Origin: Bradyrhizobium sp. sBnM-33
Lineage (GTDB): Bacteria > Pseudomonadota > Alphaproteobacteria > Rhizobiales > Xanthobacteraceae
Direction of reading: 5' to 3'
DNA length: 64,000 bases
NCBI RefSeq assembly: GCF_032917945.1
Contig: NZ_CP136624.1
Coordinates: forward strand, 5,952,001 to 6,016,000
Shown: positions 16,238 through 26,210 of the stretch, piece by piece
Numbering within the stretch: the stretch's first letter is position 1
Layout: every line of letters begins with the position of its first letter
The notes under the pieces: generated by a model
The model's input: only the letters and a program-made list of their open reading frames with translations
Databases searched by the model: none
Told to the model about the DNA's origin: nothing
Program-made: the position numbers and the translations under genes

Positions 16238-17407
16238 ATGGGGTCGATCGACAGGTACATTTTCCGCACGACGCTCGCGTCGTTTGCGCTGGTTCTGGTC
16301 AGCCTCACCGGCGTGATCTGGATTACGCAGGCATTGCGCGGCATCGACCTGATGACCAGCCAAGGCCAGACCATCATCACCTTTCTCGGCATCACCAGCC
16401 TGGTGATCCCGGCGCTGGTTTTGATCATCGCCCCGATCGCGTTGATGATCGCGATCTCCCACACGCTGAACAAGCTCGCTACCGATTCTGAAATCATCGT
16501 GATGAACGCCGCCGGCTTCTCGCCTTTCCGGCTGTTCCGCCCATTTTTCTATGCCACCTGCGTGGTGGCGCTGATGGTTGCCTTCATCGGATCTTATCTC
16601 GCGCCCGACGGCATGCGCCGGATCAAGCAATGGGATGCCGAAATCACGGCCGACGTGCTGACGAATATCCTGCAGCCCGGCCGCTTCGCACAGCTCGACC
16701 AGAACCTGACGATTCGGATCCGCGAGCGCCAGCCGGGCGGCGTGCTCGCCGGCATTTTCGTCGACGACCGCCGCGATCCCAAGGAGCGCGTCACCATCAT
16801 TGCCGACCACGGCACGGTGCTGAAGAACGAGAGCGGCTCCTATCTGGTGCTCGAAGACGGCAATCTCGAACGTTTCGAGACCGGAAAGCGCGATCCGGCC
16901 TTTGTGGCGTTCGTTCGTTACGCGTTCGACATGTCGAAATTCTCCAATCGCGGCCGCGACGTCGCACTGGGGATTCGCGAACGCTATCTCTGGGAGCTGA
17001 TCTCGCCCCCGGAGGATGATCCGGTTTTCAAGCAATTGTCCGGACAGGTTCACGCCGAACTGCATGACCGCTTTTTGGCGCCGGTCTATCCCTTCGCCTT
17101 CGCCGTGCTGACGTTTGCTTTCCTCGGCACGCCTCGCACCACGCGCCAGAGCCGCAATTTTTCGATCGGCGGCTCCATCGTGGCGGTGTTTGGCCTGCGC
17201 ATGGCGGGATTCGCCTGCTCGGTGATGACGGTGAAGACGCCAAGCATGGCTCTCGTGCAGTATTCGATGCTGTTCGGCGCGATCGGTGTCGGGCTGTGGA
17301 TGATCATCAGCGGCATCGTGGTGGAGCCACCGGCCGCGCTGATGGAGGCCATCAACAGGTCGAACGCACGCCTTGCTCGGCTCTTTGGACGGCCCGCCAC
17401 CGCATGA
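16238..17407 (+). CDS. lptF: LPS export ABC transporter permease LptF
   Basis: Inner-membrane subunit of the LptB2FG complex that extracts LPS from the inner membrane and feeds it to the Lpt bridge. The 389-aa protein starts at the ATG at 16238 (MGSIDRYIFRTTLASFALVL), the typical start. It has three N-terminal membrane helices (about residues 15-110), a periplasmic beta-jellyroll of roughly 160 residues, and three C-terminal helices (VYPFAFAVLTFAFLG...). An upstream in-frame start at 16187 would add atypical residues. The stop overlaps the lptG ATG by 4 bases (ATGA). First gene of the lptF-lptG-lptD-surA-pdxA-rsmA operon. Confidence 0.95.
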   Translation: MGSIDRYIFRTTLASFALVLVSLTGVIWITQALRGIDLMTSQGQTIITFLGITSLVIPALVLIIAPIALMIAISHTLNKLATDSEIIVMNAAGFSPFRLFRPFFYATCVVALMVAFIGSYLAPDGMRRIKQWDAEITADVLTNILQPGRFAQLDQNLTIRIRERQPGGVLAGIFVDDRRDPKERVTIIADHGTVLKNESGSYLVLEDGNLERFETGKRDPAFVAFVRYAFDMSKFSNRGRDVALGIRERYLWELISPPEDDPVFKQLSGQVHAELHDRFLAPVYPFAFAVLTFAFLGTPRTTRQSRNFSIGGSIVAVFGLRMAGFACSVMTVKTPSMALVQYSMLFGAIGVGLWMIISGIVVEPPAALMEAINRSNARLARLFGRPATA

Positions 17408-18501
17408 GCATGGTCACCAACACGCTCGGGCGATATTTTGCCGGCCGCTTCCTGGTCTCGGCGGTGGGCGTGTTTGCGAGCATTTTCGTGCTGCTCGTGC
17501 TGGTCGATTACATCGAAATGGTCCGCAAGACCTCCGGGCTGGTGTCGGCATCGGCGATCACGGTGGCGCAGACGTCGTTGTACCGGGTGCCGCAATTGCT
17601 CGAAAAGCTGATGCCGTTCTGTGTACTGATCGGCGCGATGACCTGCTACCTCGCGCTATCGCGGCGGCTGGAGCTGGTGGTGGCGCGTGCGGCCGGCGTA
17701 TCCGCCTGGCAGTTCATTTCGCCGGCGCTGGCAAGCTCGATCATCCTCGGTACCCTGGCAACGGTTGCCTACAACCCGATGTCGGCAAACCTGCGCGAAC
17801 TATCCAAGCGGATGGAAGCCGAACTGTTCGGCTCGGCGCCCGGCGGCGGCATTCAGGATGCATCCGGCTTCTGGCTCAACCAGATCAACAGCGACGGCCA
17901 GTCGATCATCAATGCAGCCCGCAGCGAGCAGCAGGGTGTCCGGCTGACAGGGCTGACCGTGTTCCGGTTCGATACCGATCTCCAGTTCAAGGAGCGAATC
18001 GAGGCGCGCGAAGCCTCGCTCGAAGAAGGTCGCTGGGCCTTCAAATCGGTACGAAGATACTCCCTTGATAAACCTCCGGTTGATCAAGAGAACTATTACC
18101 TCTCAACCACCCTGACCCCGGCCCAGGTTCGCAACAGTTTCTCCACCCCCGAAACCGTGTCTTTTTGGCAACTGCCCGGCTATATCCGCTCGTCCGAAAG
18201 CTCCGGCTTCGCGACCGCAGGCTACCGTCTGCAGTACCATAAGCTCATCGCACAGCCGTTTTTGCTGGCTGCAATGGTGATGTTGGCGGCTTCCGTCAGC
18301 CTTCGCTTCTTCCGGATGGGCGGCGTGCAAAAGATGGTTTTGAGTGGCGTGGGCGCGGGCTTTCTGCTCTACGTTCTATCGAAAGTTACTGAGGATTTGA
18401 GCAAGGCTGAGTTGATGCATCCCATCGCTGCGGCGTGGTTGCCCGTCTGTGTGGGTGGCCTCACCGGCTTTTTGGCCTTGTTGTACCAGGAGGACGGGTA
18501 G
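17404..18501 (+). CDS. lptG: LPS export ABC transporter permease LptG
   Basis: Partner permease of LptF in the LptB2FG exporter. It starts at the ATG at 17404 (MSMVTNTLGRYFAGRFLVSA), overlapping lptF by ATGA, and is 365 aa, normal length. Membrane helices occupy about residues 10-130, then the periplasmic jellyroll (DASGFWLNQINSDGQSIINA...), then C-terminal helices (LAAMVMLAASVSLRFFR and onwards). The stop codon overlaps the lptD GTG by one base. No gene for the ATPase LptB is in the window. Confidence 0.95.
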   Translation: MSMVTNTLGRYFAGRFLVSAVGVFASIFVLLVLVDYIEMVRKTSGLVSASAITVAQTSLYRVPQLLEKLMPFCVLIGAMTCYLALSRRLELVVARAAGVSAWQFISPALASSIILGTLATVAYNPMSANLRELSKRMEAELFGSAPGGGIQDASGFWLNQINSDGQSIINAARSEQQGVRLTGLTVFRFDTDLQFKERIEAREASLEEGRWAFKSVRRYSLDKPPVDQENYYLSTTLTPAQVRNSFSTPETVSFWQLPGYIRSSESSGFATAGYRLQYHKLIAQPFLLAAMVMLAASVSLRFFRMGGVQKMVLSGVGAGFLLYVLSKVTEDLSKAELMHPIAAAWLPVCVGGLTGFLALLYQEDG

Positions 18502-20996
18502 TGGCCGTTGTCGCCGCCCGCCAGTTGAGGTCGCCTGCGTTCAGGCGGCGCACTACCGTGCGCCGCTATCGAGCCCGCTTGGCCGCCGTTGGCGCCCCCA
18601 TGATTGCCCTGCTCGCCGGACTGGTTTTCGGCGGCACGGTCGAGCTCGCCCTGACGGCTCCCGCCGCGGCGCAAAGCTTCACCTACAATCCGCGCCCGCC
18701 CAAGCCGCCGCCGCGCCCTGTCAACAACGACGGCAAAATGCTCGTGCAAGCCGTCGAGGTCGACTACGACTATAACAACCAGCGCGTGTCGGCAGTCGGC
18801 GACGTGCAGATGTTCTATAACGGCACCAGCGTGGAGGCCGACAAGGTCATTTACGACCAGAAGACGAAGCGGCTGCATGCGGAAGGCAACATCCGTCTGA
18901 CGGATGCGGAAGGCAAAGTCACCTACGCCAACATCATGGATCTGAGCGACGACTACCGTGACGGTTTCGTCGACTCGCTGCGCGTCGATACGGCTGACGA
19001 AACGCGCATGGCGGCGACGCGCGCCGATCGTTCCGCCGGCAATTACACCGTGTTCGAAAACGGCGTCTATACCGCCTGCGCGCCGTGCAAGGACAATCCG
19101 AAGAAGCCTCCGCTGTGGCAAGTCAAGGGTGCGCGCATCATCCATGACCAGACCGAGAAGATGCTGTACTTCGAGAACGCGCAGCTCGAATTCTTCGGCG
19201 TGCCGATGGCGTATCTGCCGTATTTTTCGACGCCCGATCCGACCGTCAAGCGCAAGACGGGCTTCCTGATGCCCGCCTACAGCTCCAACTCGACCTATGG
19301 CTACGCCGTCGAAACCCCGTTCTACTGGGCGATCGCGCCGGACTATGACGCAACGTTCAATCCACGCTTCACGACGCGGCAAGGCGTGCTGTTCCAGGGC
19401 GAGTTCCGTCAGCGGCTGATCAACGGCTCGTACCAGATCCGCGGCTACGGCATTAATCAGCTCGATCCCGGCGCGTTCGCCGGTCAGCCCGGCGACCGTG
19501 ACTTCCGCGGCGGCATCGACACCAAGGGCCAGTTCGCCATCAACGACAAATGGGTCTGGGGCTGGGACGGTGTCCTGCTGTCGGACTATTATTTCTTCTC
19601 GGACTACCGGCTGGCCCAATACAGGGATCCGCTGGGCTCGTTCCTGAGCCTGCCGACGGAAGCGATTTCGCAGCTCTATCTGACCGGTGTTGGCAATCGC
19701 AGCTTCTTCGATGCGCGCACGATCCATTACCTCTCCTTCTCCGGGAACCAAGACAAGGTGCCGGTGATCCATCCGGTCGTCGACTATTCCAACGTGATCA
19801 ACCACCCGATCCTCGGCGGTGAGGTCAGCTACAAGACGAATTTCACCAGTCTCTCGCGCACGACCGCGGCCTTCGACCCGATCACGACGCTGGCCAACAC
19901 CAACGGCTTGTGCCTCACCGCATCGGCCGATCCGCTGGCCCGGATTCCCTCGCAGTGCCTGCTGCGCGGCATGCCCGGCACCTACACGCGGCTGACGGCC
20001 GAAGCGCAGTGGCGGCGCTCGTACACCGATCCGATCGGTCAGATCTGGACGCCGTTTGCGATCATGCGCGCCGACGCCATCGACGCCTCGATCTCGAACC
20101 AGCCCGGCGTTTCGAATTTCCTCCCCGTGGGCGACACGCAGGCGGTCCGCCTGATGCCGACGGTCGGCCTCGAATATCGCTACCCCTTCATCAACGTTCA
20201 GCCTTGGGGCACCACCACGATCGAGCCGATCGCGCAGATCATCGCTCGCCCGAACGAGACCTTCGCCGGCCGGCTGCCGAACGAAGACGCGCAGAGCATG
20301 GTGTTCGACGCCAGCAACCTGTTCGCGATCGACAAGTTCTCCGGCTACGACCGCGTCGAGGGCGGCGGCCGCGCTAATGTCGGCGTGCAGGCGACCACGC
20401 AGTTCGATCGCGGCGGCAGCGTCAATGTGCTGTTCGGCCAATCCTACCAGTTGTTCGGCCTGAACTCGTTCGCCGTGGCGGACGCCACCAACACGGCGCT
20501 GAATTCCGGCCTGCAGAACACCCGCTCCGACTACGTCGCCCGCGTCAACTATTCGCCGAACCGGACCTATACGTTCAGCGTGCGCTCGCGCATGGATGAA
20601 GCGACGATGAACGTCAATCGATTCGAAGCCGAAGGACGCGCCTCGTTCGACCGCTGGTCAGTCAGCATGATGTACGGCAACTATGCCGCCCAGCCGGAAC
20701 TCGGGTATCTAACCCGGCGCGAAGGCCTGCTCGGCAGCGCATCCATCAAGGTGGCGTCGAACTGGGTCGTTTCGGGAGCCGCGCGCTGGGATCTTGAAGC
20801 CAACAAGCTGAACCAGTACATCATCGGCGCCGGCTATGTGGACGATTGCTTCGTGCTGGCCGCCAACTACGTCACGTCCTATACCTACTCCGCCGGGACG
20901 ACGCCGCCGGTGCTCAATCACGCTTTCATGGTGCAGATCGGCCTGCGGACTATTGCGAATACGTCCTCGTCCTCGGGCAGCAGCGGCATTCAGTAG
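18501..20996 (+). CDS. lptD: LPS-assembly outer-membrane protein LptD
   Basis: Outer-membrane beta-barrel that inserts LPS into the outer leaflet together with LptE. The start is taken as the GTG at 18501 (TAGTG overlap with lptG, GGAGG at 18490), giving 831 aa. A long, Arg-rich N-terminus precedes the signal sequence (MIALLAGLVFGGTVELALTA..AAAQ). The N-terminal OstA-type jellyroll follows (VEVDYDYNNQRVSAVGDVQM), with CAPC near residue 200 as part of the disulphide set, and the rest is beta-barrel with many aromatic strand ends. A long antisense frame at 18369-20441 is a shadow. Essential envelope gene, second step of the operon's shared task. Confidence 0.95.
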   Translation: MAVVAARQLRSPAFRRRTTVRRYRARLAAVGAPMIALLAGLVFGGTVELALTAPAAAQSFTYNPRPPKPPPRPVNNDGKMLVQAVEVDYDYNNQRVSAVGDVQMFYNGTSVEADKVIYDQKTKRLHAEGNIRLTDAEGKVTYANIMDLSDDYRDGFVDSLRVDTADETRMAATRADRSAGNYTVFENGVYTACAPCKDNPKKPPLWQVKGARIIHDQTEKMLYFENAQLEFFGVPMAYLPYFSTPDPTVKRKTGFLMPAYSSNSTYGYAVETPFYWAIAPDYDATFNPRFTTRQGVLFQGEFRQRLINGSYQIRGYGINQLDPGAFAGQPGDRDFRGGIDTKGQFAINDKWVWGWDGVLLSDYYFFSDYRLAQYRDPLGSFLSLPTEAISQLYLTGVGNRSFFDARTIHYLSFSGNQDKVPVIHPVVDYSNVINHPILGGEVSYKTNFTSLSRTTAAFDPITTLANTNGLCLTASADPLARIPSQCLLRGMPGTYTRLTAEAQWRRSYTDPIGQIWTPFAIMRADAIDASISNQPGVSNFLPVGDTQAVRLMPTVGLEYRYPFINVQPWGTTTIEPIAQIIARPNETFAGRLPNEDAQSMVFDASNLFAIDKFSGYDRVEGGGRANVGVQATTQFDRGGSVNVLFGQSYQLFGLNSFAVADATNTALNSGLQNTRSDYVARVNYSPNRTYTFSVRSRMDEATMNVNRFEAEGRASFDRWSVSMMYGNYAAQPELGYLTRREGLLGSASIKVASNWVVSGAARWDLEANKLNQYIIGAGYVDDCFVLAANYVTSYTYSAGTTPPVLNHAFMVQIGLRTIANTSSSSGSSGIQ

Positions 20997-21062
20997 CGTG
21001 AGGCCCGATCTTGCCGGAGAGTACCCAGCGCCGCGCGGTACGAATTGGTTGATACGACTGAC

Positions 21063-22010
21063 ATGACCATGACGACCATTAAGCTCCTTCCTCGCCGATT
21101 TTGGTCTCTGATCGCCGGCGGTGCCGTCGCGCTTGCCGTGCTGGCCGGCGGCGCTTCACCGCTGCAAGCGCAGTCCGTGGTGGTGATGGTGAACGGCGAG
21201 CCCATCACCAGTCTCGATATCGAGCAGCGCACCAAGCTCAACTTCCTGACGACTCGGAAGCAGATGCCGCGGCAGGAGGTGATCGAGGAACTGATCGACG
21301 AAAAGGTGAAGGTCAAGGAAGCCAAGCGGTTCGGCGTCGACCCTACGGCGAGCGATATCGATCAGGCCTATGCGGGCATGAGCCAGCGGATGCGGCTGTC
21401 GCCCGAGCAGCTCACCAAATCCCTGGAGAGCGCTGGTGTCCGGCCGGAAACGCTGAAGGCCCGCCTCAAGGCCGAGATGGTCTGGGGCAGCCTGGTGCGC
21501 GGCCGTTTCAAGGAGAGCCTCCAGGTCGGCGAGAAAGACGTTGCCGACGCCGCCCAGCAAAGCGGCGAACCTACCCAGGCGGACGCGTTCGAATACAGGC
21601 TGCAGCCGATCGTGCTGATCGTGCCGCGCGGCTCGGCGCAAGGCGCGATCGACTTGCGGCGCAAGGAGGCGGAGTCCTTGCGCGAGCGCGTCCAGAGCTG
21701 CGAGCAGGCCAACTCCTACTTCAAGTCGATGCAGAATGCTGCGATCCGCGGCATCGTCACCAAGACTTCGGCCGACATTCCCGGCCCGCTTCGCGAGCTC
21801 CTGGACAAGACGCCGGTCGGTCGCCTGACCCCGCCCGAAATCACCAAACAGGGAGTCGAGATGGTGGCATTGTGCGAACGCAAGCCGACCAAAATCGACA
21901 CGCCGAAGAAGCGAGAAATCCGGGAAAAGATGTACACGCAGAAATACGAGGCAAAGTCGAAGGCTTACCTGGCCGACATCCGCAAAGCCGCGATGATCGA
22001 ATATCGTTGA
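21063..22010 (+). CDS. SurA-like periplasmic chaperone / peptidyl-prolyl isomerase
   Basis: Periplasmic chaperone for outer-membrane proteins such as LptD. The ATG at 21063 ([10 protein letters not shown]) is preferred over the in-frame one at 21045, but spacing does not decide. The signal peptide ends near LQAQ (about residue 37). The SurA N-terminal chaperone domain follows ([20 protein letters not shown]), with a parvulin-like region ([13 protein letters not shown]) that looks divergent and may be inactive as an isomerase. At 315 aa it is shorter than E. coli SurA (428 aa), usual for alphaproteobacteria. It follows lptD by 66 bp, and its stop overlaps the pdxA start (TGATG). Confidence 0.9.
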   Translation: MTMTTIKLLPRRFWSLIAGGAVALAVLAGGASPLQAQSVVVMVNGEPITSLDIEQRTKLNFLTTRKQMPRQEVIEELIDEKVKVKEAKRFGVDPTASDIDQAYAGMSQRMRLSPEQLTKSLESAGVRPETLKARLKAEMVWGSLVRGRFKESLQVGEKDVADAAQQSGEPTQADAFEYRLQPIVLIVPRGSAQGAIDLRRKEAESLRERVQSCEQANSYFKSMQNAAIRGIVTKTSADIPGPLRELLDKTPVGRLTPPEITKQGVEMVALCERKPTKIDTPKKREIREKMYTQKYEAKSKAYLADIRKAAMIEYR

Positions 22011-23041
22011 TGGCCGAGGATCCGAAGCCGGAGGCTCCAGCCAAGGCGCTCGCGCTGACATCCGGCGAGCCTGCGGGCATCGGTCCCGACATCGCCCTTG
22101 AAGCGTGGCGGCGGCGCGGTGAGCTGGACCTTCCGCCGTTCTATCTGCTCGGCGACCGCGCATTCTTCGCCGAGCGGGCGAAAATCCTGGGATTGTCGGT
22201 CGATCTCGCCGACGCCGTGCCCGAGGAAGCGAGCGCGGCATTTCCGAAAGCCCTGCCTGTGGTCGCAACCGGCGAAATCGCGACCGCGCGTCCCGGGCAG
22301 CCCGACGAGACCAGCGCGACCGCGGCACTTGCCTCGATTCGCCATGCGGTCGACCACGTCAGGGCCGGACGCGCCGGCGCCGTCGTCACCAACCCGATCG
22401 CCAAGGGTGTGCTCTACCGCGCCGGATTCCGCCATCCCGGCCACACCGAGTTTCTCGCCGAGCTCGCCGCCGATGGCGGCCGCGTGCCGCAGCCGGTGAT
22501 GATGCTGTGGTCGCCGGCGCTCGCGGTCGTTCCCGTGACCATCCATCTTTCGTTGCGCGAGGCGCTGGCCCGGCTGTCGGCCGAGCTGATCGTCACGACG
22601 GCCCGGATTGCGGTTGCGGATCTGAAGGCCCATTTCGGCCTTGCCCAGCCGCGCCTTGCAATATCGGGCCTCAACCCGCATGCCGGCGAAGACGGCTCGC
22701 TCGGCAGCGAAGACATCGACATCGTAGCACCCGCTGTCGAAACGCTGCGCACAGAAGGCATCGACGCCAGGGGCCCCCTGCCCGCGGACACCATGTTCCA
22801 CGCCGCGGCGCGCAAGACCTATGACTGCGCGATCTGCATGTATCACGACCAGGCGCTGATCCCGATCAAGACGATTGCGTTCGACGACGCCGTCAACGTC
22901 ACGCTGGGATTGCCGTTCATCCGGACGTCGCCGGACCACGGCACCGCCTTCGATATTGCCGGCACCGGCAAGGCCAACCCGTCGAGTCTCGCCGCGGCGC
23001 TGCGGCTAGCCGCACGCATGGCGACGACCAAACCTTCATGA
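22010..23041 (+). CDS. pdxA: 4-hydroxythreonine-4-phosphate dehydrogenase
   Basis: NAD-dependent, zinc-requiring oxidation of 4-phosphohydroxy-L-threonine in the DXP-dependent vitamin B6 pathway. The ATG at 22010 overlaps the surA stop (TGATG), giving 343 aa. Seen: [17 protein letters not shown] at the start, metal and substrate residues in [11 protein letters not shown] (residues 141-150), LNPHAGE, the [12 protein letters not shown] motif and the C-terminal [19 protein letters not shown]. All signature segments are intact. The last 4 bases overlap rsmA (ATGA). The surA-pdxA-rsmA order is conserved across proteobacteria. Confidence 0.97.
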   Translation: MAEDPKPEAPAKALALTSGEPAGIGPDIALEAWRRRGELDLPPFYLLGDRAFFAERAKILGLSVDLADAVPEEASAAFPKALPVVATGEIATARPGQPDETSATAALASIRHAVDHVRAGRAGAVVTNPIAKGVLYRAGFRHPGHTEFLAELAADGGRVPQPVMMLWSPALAVVPVTIHLSLREALARLSAELIVTTARIAVADLKAHFGLAQPRLAISGLNPHAGEDGSLGSEDIDIVAPAVETLRTEGIDARGPLPADTMFHAAARKTYDCAICMYHDQALIPIKTIAFDDAVNVTLGLPFIRTSPDHGTAFDIAGTGKANPSSLAAALRLAARMATTKPS

Positions 23042-23895
23042 GCGCGATCGACGATCTGCCGCCGCTGCGCGAGGTCATCCGCGAACATTCCCTGTCGGCC
23101 CGCAAATCGCTCGGCCAGAATTTTCTGCTCGACCTCAACCTCACCGCGCGGATTGCACGCGCCGCCGGCCCGCTCGAAGGCTCAACCATCATCGAGGTCG
23201 GCCCCGGCCCTGGCGGCCTCACGCGCGCGCTGCTGGCGCTCGGCGCCAAACGCGTCATCGCGGTCGAGCGCGACGAGCGCGCGCTGGCCCCGCTCGATTA
23301 CATCGCCAAGCGCTATCCCGGCCGACTCGAGATCGTGCACGCCGACGCGCAGCGCTTCGATCCCCGTCCGATGCTCGGCGGCGAGCGGGCAAAAATCGTC
23401 GCCAACCTGCCCTACAATATCGCGACCGCGCTTCTGGTGGACTGGCTCTCGATCGAGCCATGGCCGCCCTGGTACGACTTGATGGTGCTGATGTTTCAGC
23501 GCGAAGTCGCCGAGCGGATCGTCGCAAGAGAGAACGACGAGGCCTACGGCCGGCTCGCGGTGCTCGCCAACTGGCGCACTGAAACCAAGATCCTGTTCGA
23601 CATCTCCCCCGCCGCGTTTGTGCCGCAGCCAAAAGTCACCTCCTCGGTGGTGCGGCTGGTGCCGCGTGAGGCACCCGAGCCATGCGACCGCCGCGCCCTC
23701 GAGCAGGTGGCGGCTGCGGCCTTCGGCCAGCGCCGGAAAATGCTCCGGCAGAGCCTGAAATCGCTCTCGGTCGATCCGGCCCGGTTGGCCGAGGCCGCGC
23801 ATATCGATGCGACAAGGCGCGCCGAAACCATTCCGATTTCGGGCTTTGTTGCCATGGCCCGCGAATTGACCGATATACGAAGCATAAAAACCTAA
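23038..23895 (+). CDS. rsmA: 16S rRNA (adenine1518/1519-N6)-dimethyltransferase
   Basis: Dimethylates two adjacent adenines in helix 45 of 16S rRNA late in 30S assembly (KsgA). The 285-aa protein starts at the ATG at 23038, overlapping pdxA by 4 bases. Seen: [14 protein letters not shown] (residues 24-36), SAM motif [15 protein letters not shown] (53-66), the catalytic NLPYNI block and the C-terminal helical RNA-binding domain ([13 protein letters not shown]). Last gene of the lpt operon, followed after 36 bp by the alcohol dehydrogenase gene. Confidence 0.97.
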   Translation: MSAIDDLPPLREVIREHSLSARKSLGQNFLLDLNLTARIARAAGPLEGSTIIEVGPGPGGLTRALLALGAKRVIAVERDERALAPLDYIAKRYPGRLEIVHADAQRFDPRPMLGGERAKIVANLPYNIATALLVDWLSIEPWPPWYDLMVLMFQREVAERIVARENDEAYGRLAVLANWRTETKILFDISPAAFVPQPKVTSSVVRLVPREAPEPCDRRALEQVAAAAFGQRRKMLRQSLKSLSVDPARLAEAAHIDATRRAETIPISGFVAMARELTDIRSIKT

Positions 23896-23931
23896 ACGCG
23901 CCCTCAAGAAACTGCTCGAGGAGATGATGCC

Positions 23932-24990
23932 ATGGCGCTGATGCGTCGCCAGTCGCTGGTCAAGTTCGATGCACCCTTGTGCGAAACCATCGTCGACACG
24001 CCAAAGCCGCAAGGACGCGAAGTCCTCGTCCGCATCGAGCGTTGTGGGCTCTGCCATTCCGACCTGCACATCCAGGACGGCTACGCCGATCTCGGCGGCG
24101 GCAAGCGGCTCGACACCACGCGCGGCATGACGCTGCCGTTCACGCTCGGGCACGAGATCGCCGGCGTCGTCGATGAAGTCGGTCCCGATGTTTCGAAAGA
24201 GCTGATCGGAAAGAAGCAGGCGGTATTCCCCTGGATCGGCTGCGGCCAGTGCCGCGACTGCGCCAATGGCGATGAAAACCTCTGCGTCAAGCAGCGCTTC
24301 CTCGGCGTCTCGATCGATGGCGGCTTCGCCACTCACGTGCTGGTGCCCGACGCCAAATATCTGCTGGATTACGATCCGCTGCCGGTCAATCAGGCCGCAA
24401 CGCTGATGTGCTCGGGCGTCACCGCCTATGGCGCGCTCAAGCGGCTGGTCGACCGTCCGCGACAGCGCAACCTTTTGCTGATCGGGCTCGGCGGCGTCGG
24501 CATGATGGGGCTTTCGTTCGCGCAGGCGATGTTCAAGCAGAACATTACGGTCGCCGATCTCAGTCCCGCCGCGCGCGAGACTGCGCTGCAGAACGGCGCC
24601 GCGGTCGCCTACGATCCGGCCGAACCCGAAATCGTCAGGCGCATCCTGAAAGAGACCGAAGGCGGCTTCGACGGCGTCGTTGATTTCGCGGGCAACGAGA
24701 AATCGATGGCATTCGCCGTTGCGACGGTCGCACGCGGCGGCAAGATCGTGGTGTCCGGCCTGATGGGCGGCAATTTCAGCCTGCCGATGGTGCAATGGGT
24801 CTACAAGCGCATGACCATCGAAGGTTTCATGGTCGGCACCCTCGCCGAGGCAAAGGAATTGATGGCACTCGCCCGCGCCGGCAAGATCAAGCCGACGCCG
24901 ATGAAGGAAGAACCGATGGCCGATGTCCAGAAATGGATCGACGAACTGCGCGCCGGCAAGGTCGTGGGACGTATCGTGCTGAAGAACTGA
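23932..24990 (+). CDS. Zinc-dependent alcohol dehydrogenase (medium chain)
   Basis: NAD(P)-dependent oxidoreductase of 352 aa. Catalytic zinc ligands C38 and H74-E75 (ERCGLCHSD, LGHEIAG) and the structural zinc cysteines C104, C107, C110 and C118 (CGQCRDC...LC) are all present. The Rossmann motif GLGGVGMMGL is at about residues 185-194. The cofactor and substrate cannot be decided from sequence. It starts 36 bp after rsmA with GAGGAGATGATG upstream, so it may be read from the same transcript, although the function is unrelated. It converges on the hydrolase gene at 25035. Confidence 0.93.
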   Translation: MALMRRQSLVKFDAPLCETIVDTPKPQGREVLVRIERCGLCHSDLHIQDGYADLGGGKRLDTTRGMTLPFTLGHEIAGVVDEVGPDVSKELIGKKQAVFPWIGCGQCRDCANGDENLCVKQRFLGVSIDGGFATHVLVPDAKYLLDYDPLPVNQAATLMCSGVTAYGALKRLVDRPRQRNLLLIGLGGVGMMGLSFAQAMFKQNITVADLSPAARETALQNGAAVAYDPAEPEIVRRILKETEGGFDGVVDFAGNEKSMAFAVATVARGGKIVVSGLMGGNFSLPMVQWVYKRMTIEGFMVGTLAEAKELMALARAGKIKPTPMKEEPMADVQKWIDELRAGKVVGRIVLKN

Positions 24991-25034
24991 GGCGGTGCAA
25001 TGACCAAAGCTGCCGCAACGCCTCCGCCCCGGCG

Positions 25035-26090
25035 TTAAGGTGCTCGCGCCAAAGTCCTATCAAAGAAGGTAACGACTTCGCGTGCCACCGCATCCTGCGC
25101 GAGCCTGCGATCCACGCCTTTGGGGTCATCGCACAGCGGCAGACCCGCCAAGCGCGTGAGTATCGGGCCTATGAACGAGCGGCACTCGGGCACGTAGGCG
25201 AAGTGCCCGACCGCGCGCACCACCTCCCGAGCGCCCGGAATCTGCCGGGCCAGATTGGTGGAATTCGACACCGGGTCCAGGATCTCGTCGAATTGCGCCG
25301 TATCGACCACAAACGGCACGCTGATCGAGTAGAGCGAGTCGGGCATGAAGCCCTGCCCCGGCCCCGTGCCCATGATGTAGAAGGCCTTGATCCGCGCGTC
25401 CTTGAACGATTGTCCCGCGTCCTGCGCCGGCACCCCTGCGATGTCGTCCTTGAGTGTGCCCTGGCAATAGAAGTCCTTGTTCTCGGCTGCCTGACAGAAG
25501 GCTCTTTGTTGAGCGGGGTCATACCTGCCACCGGCCAGGCTGACGCCCGTCCAACCGCCGAACGAGTGGCCCACGAAGCCGATACGGTCAGCATCGACAA
25601 GCGCGGCCCATTTTGGGTTCTTGAAGACCTCGTCCAGGGCAAATGACACATCGCGAGGGCGGTCCCACAGGCGGTAGCGGCCTGCGACGGTCTGATCGTC
25701 GCCGACCGTTCCCGGATGCGAGGTGGAGAGGACCACGTAGCCAGCCTTGACCAGTTCAAGCGCGAGCCAGCCCTGCGAGAATCGCGATCCCCAGTTGCCG
25801 TGCGAAACCACGATCAGCGGGCGCTTCTCTGGAGGTGGCTGTGGCTCCGCCTTGCGGGCGATGGGGATTGGACGCAGCGGCACGCGCGGGGAGAACCATT
25901 CGATCGTTGCGTCGGGAGCGGCCTTGAACCAAAGCTCGGTAATGACCTTGCGGCCGGCTGCCGCGTTCTGCAGTTCGAGCGTCGCGGTCCCGACGACGCT
26001 GTCACCTGCAAGCCCAGTCGTTAGGTGAAACGGCATGCCGAGGAGCAGCCCTGCACAAGCCATCGTGGCGGCCAGCAAAACAGCCTTCAT
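25035..26090 (-). CDS. Exported alpha/beta hydrolase (dienelactone-hydrolase/PAF-acetylhydrolase-like)
   Basis: Serine hydrolase with a signal peptide: starting at the ATG at 26090 gives KAVLLAATMACAGLLLGMPF and an export signal. An in-frame ATG at 26150 would add 20 atypical residues. The lipase-like core has the oxyanion segment PLIVVSHGNWGSRFS, the nucleophile elbow GFVGHSFGGWTG and an acid/His pair further on (…AVGHFAYVPEC as a candidate His). It resembles predicted dienelactone hydrolases (COG4188 type); the substrate is unknown. It is divergent from a LysR regulator with a 120-bp gap holding a palindromic site, suggesting regulation by that protein. Confidence 0.85.
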   Translation of the reverse strand: MKAVLLAATMACAGLLLGMPFHLTTGLAGDSVVGTATLELQNAAAGRKVITELWFKAAPDATIEWFSPRVPLRPIPIARKAEPQPPPEKRPLIVVSHGNWGSRFSQGWLALELVKAGYVVLSTSHPGTVGDDQTVAGRYRLWDRPRDVSFALDEVFKNPKWAALVDADRIGFVGHSFGGWTGVSLAGGRYDPAQQRAFCQAAENKDFYCQGTLKDDIAGVPAQDAGQSFKDARIKAFYIMGTGPGQGFMPDSLYSISVPFVVDTAQFDEILDPVSNSTNLARQIPGAREVVRAVGHFAYVPECRSFIGPILTRLAGLPLCDDPKGVDRRLAQDAVAREVVTFFDRTLARAP

Positions 26091-26159
26091 GCCGTTGGAC
26101 CTTTGCTCGATTGCGGTTGGCGCTGCGCGGACACTGGCAGCAAAACGCACGCTTGATTA

Positions 26160-26210
26160 GATCAGCCGGGCTCCTATCATTGCTAACCAAAAGTTTGGGA
26201 TTGGCTGATC
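26160..26210. promoter_or_regulatory. Probable LysR operator between hydrolase and regulator
   Basis: Inverted arms GATCAGCC (26160-26167) and GGCTGATC (26203-26210) enclose a second palindrome CCAAAAGTTTGG (26187-26198). It abuts the lysR start codon and is 70 bp from the hydrolase start, the usual place for a LysR binding site. Confidence 0.5.

Noticed and set aside
18369..20441. 690-codon antisense frame over lptD
   Set aside because: Codon composition mirrors lptD; no start signal or family resemblance, and lptD is unambiguous.
23182..24795. 537-codon antisense frame over rsmA and the alcohol dehydrogenase
   Set aside because: Both plus-strand genes carry complete catalytic motifs; the frame is a GC-driven shadow.
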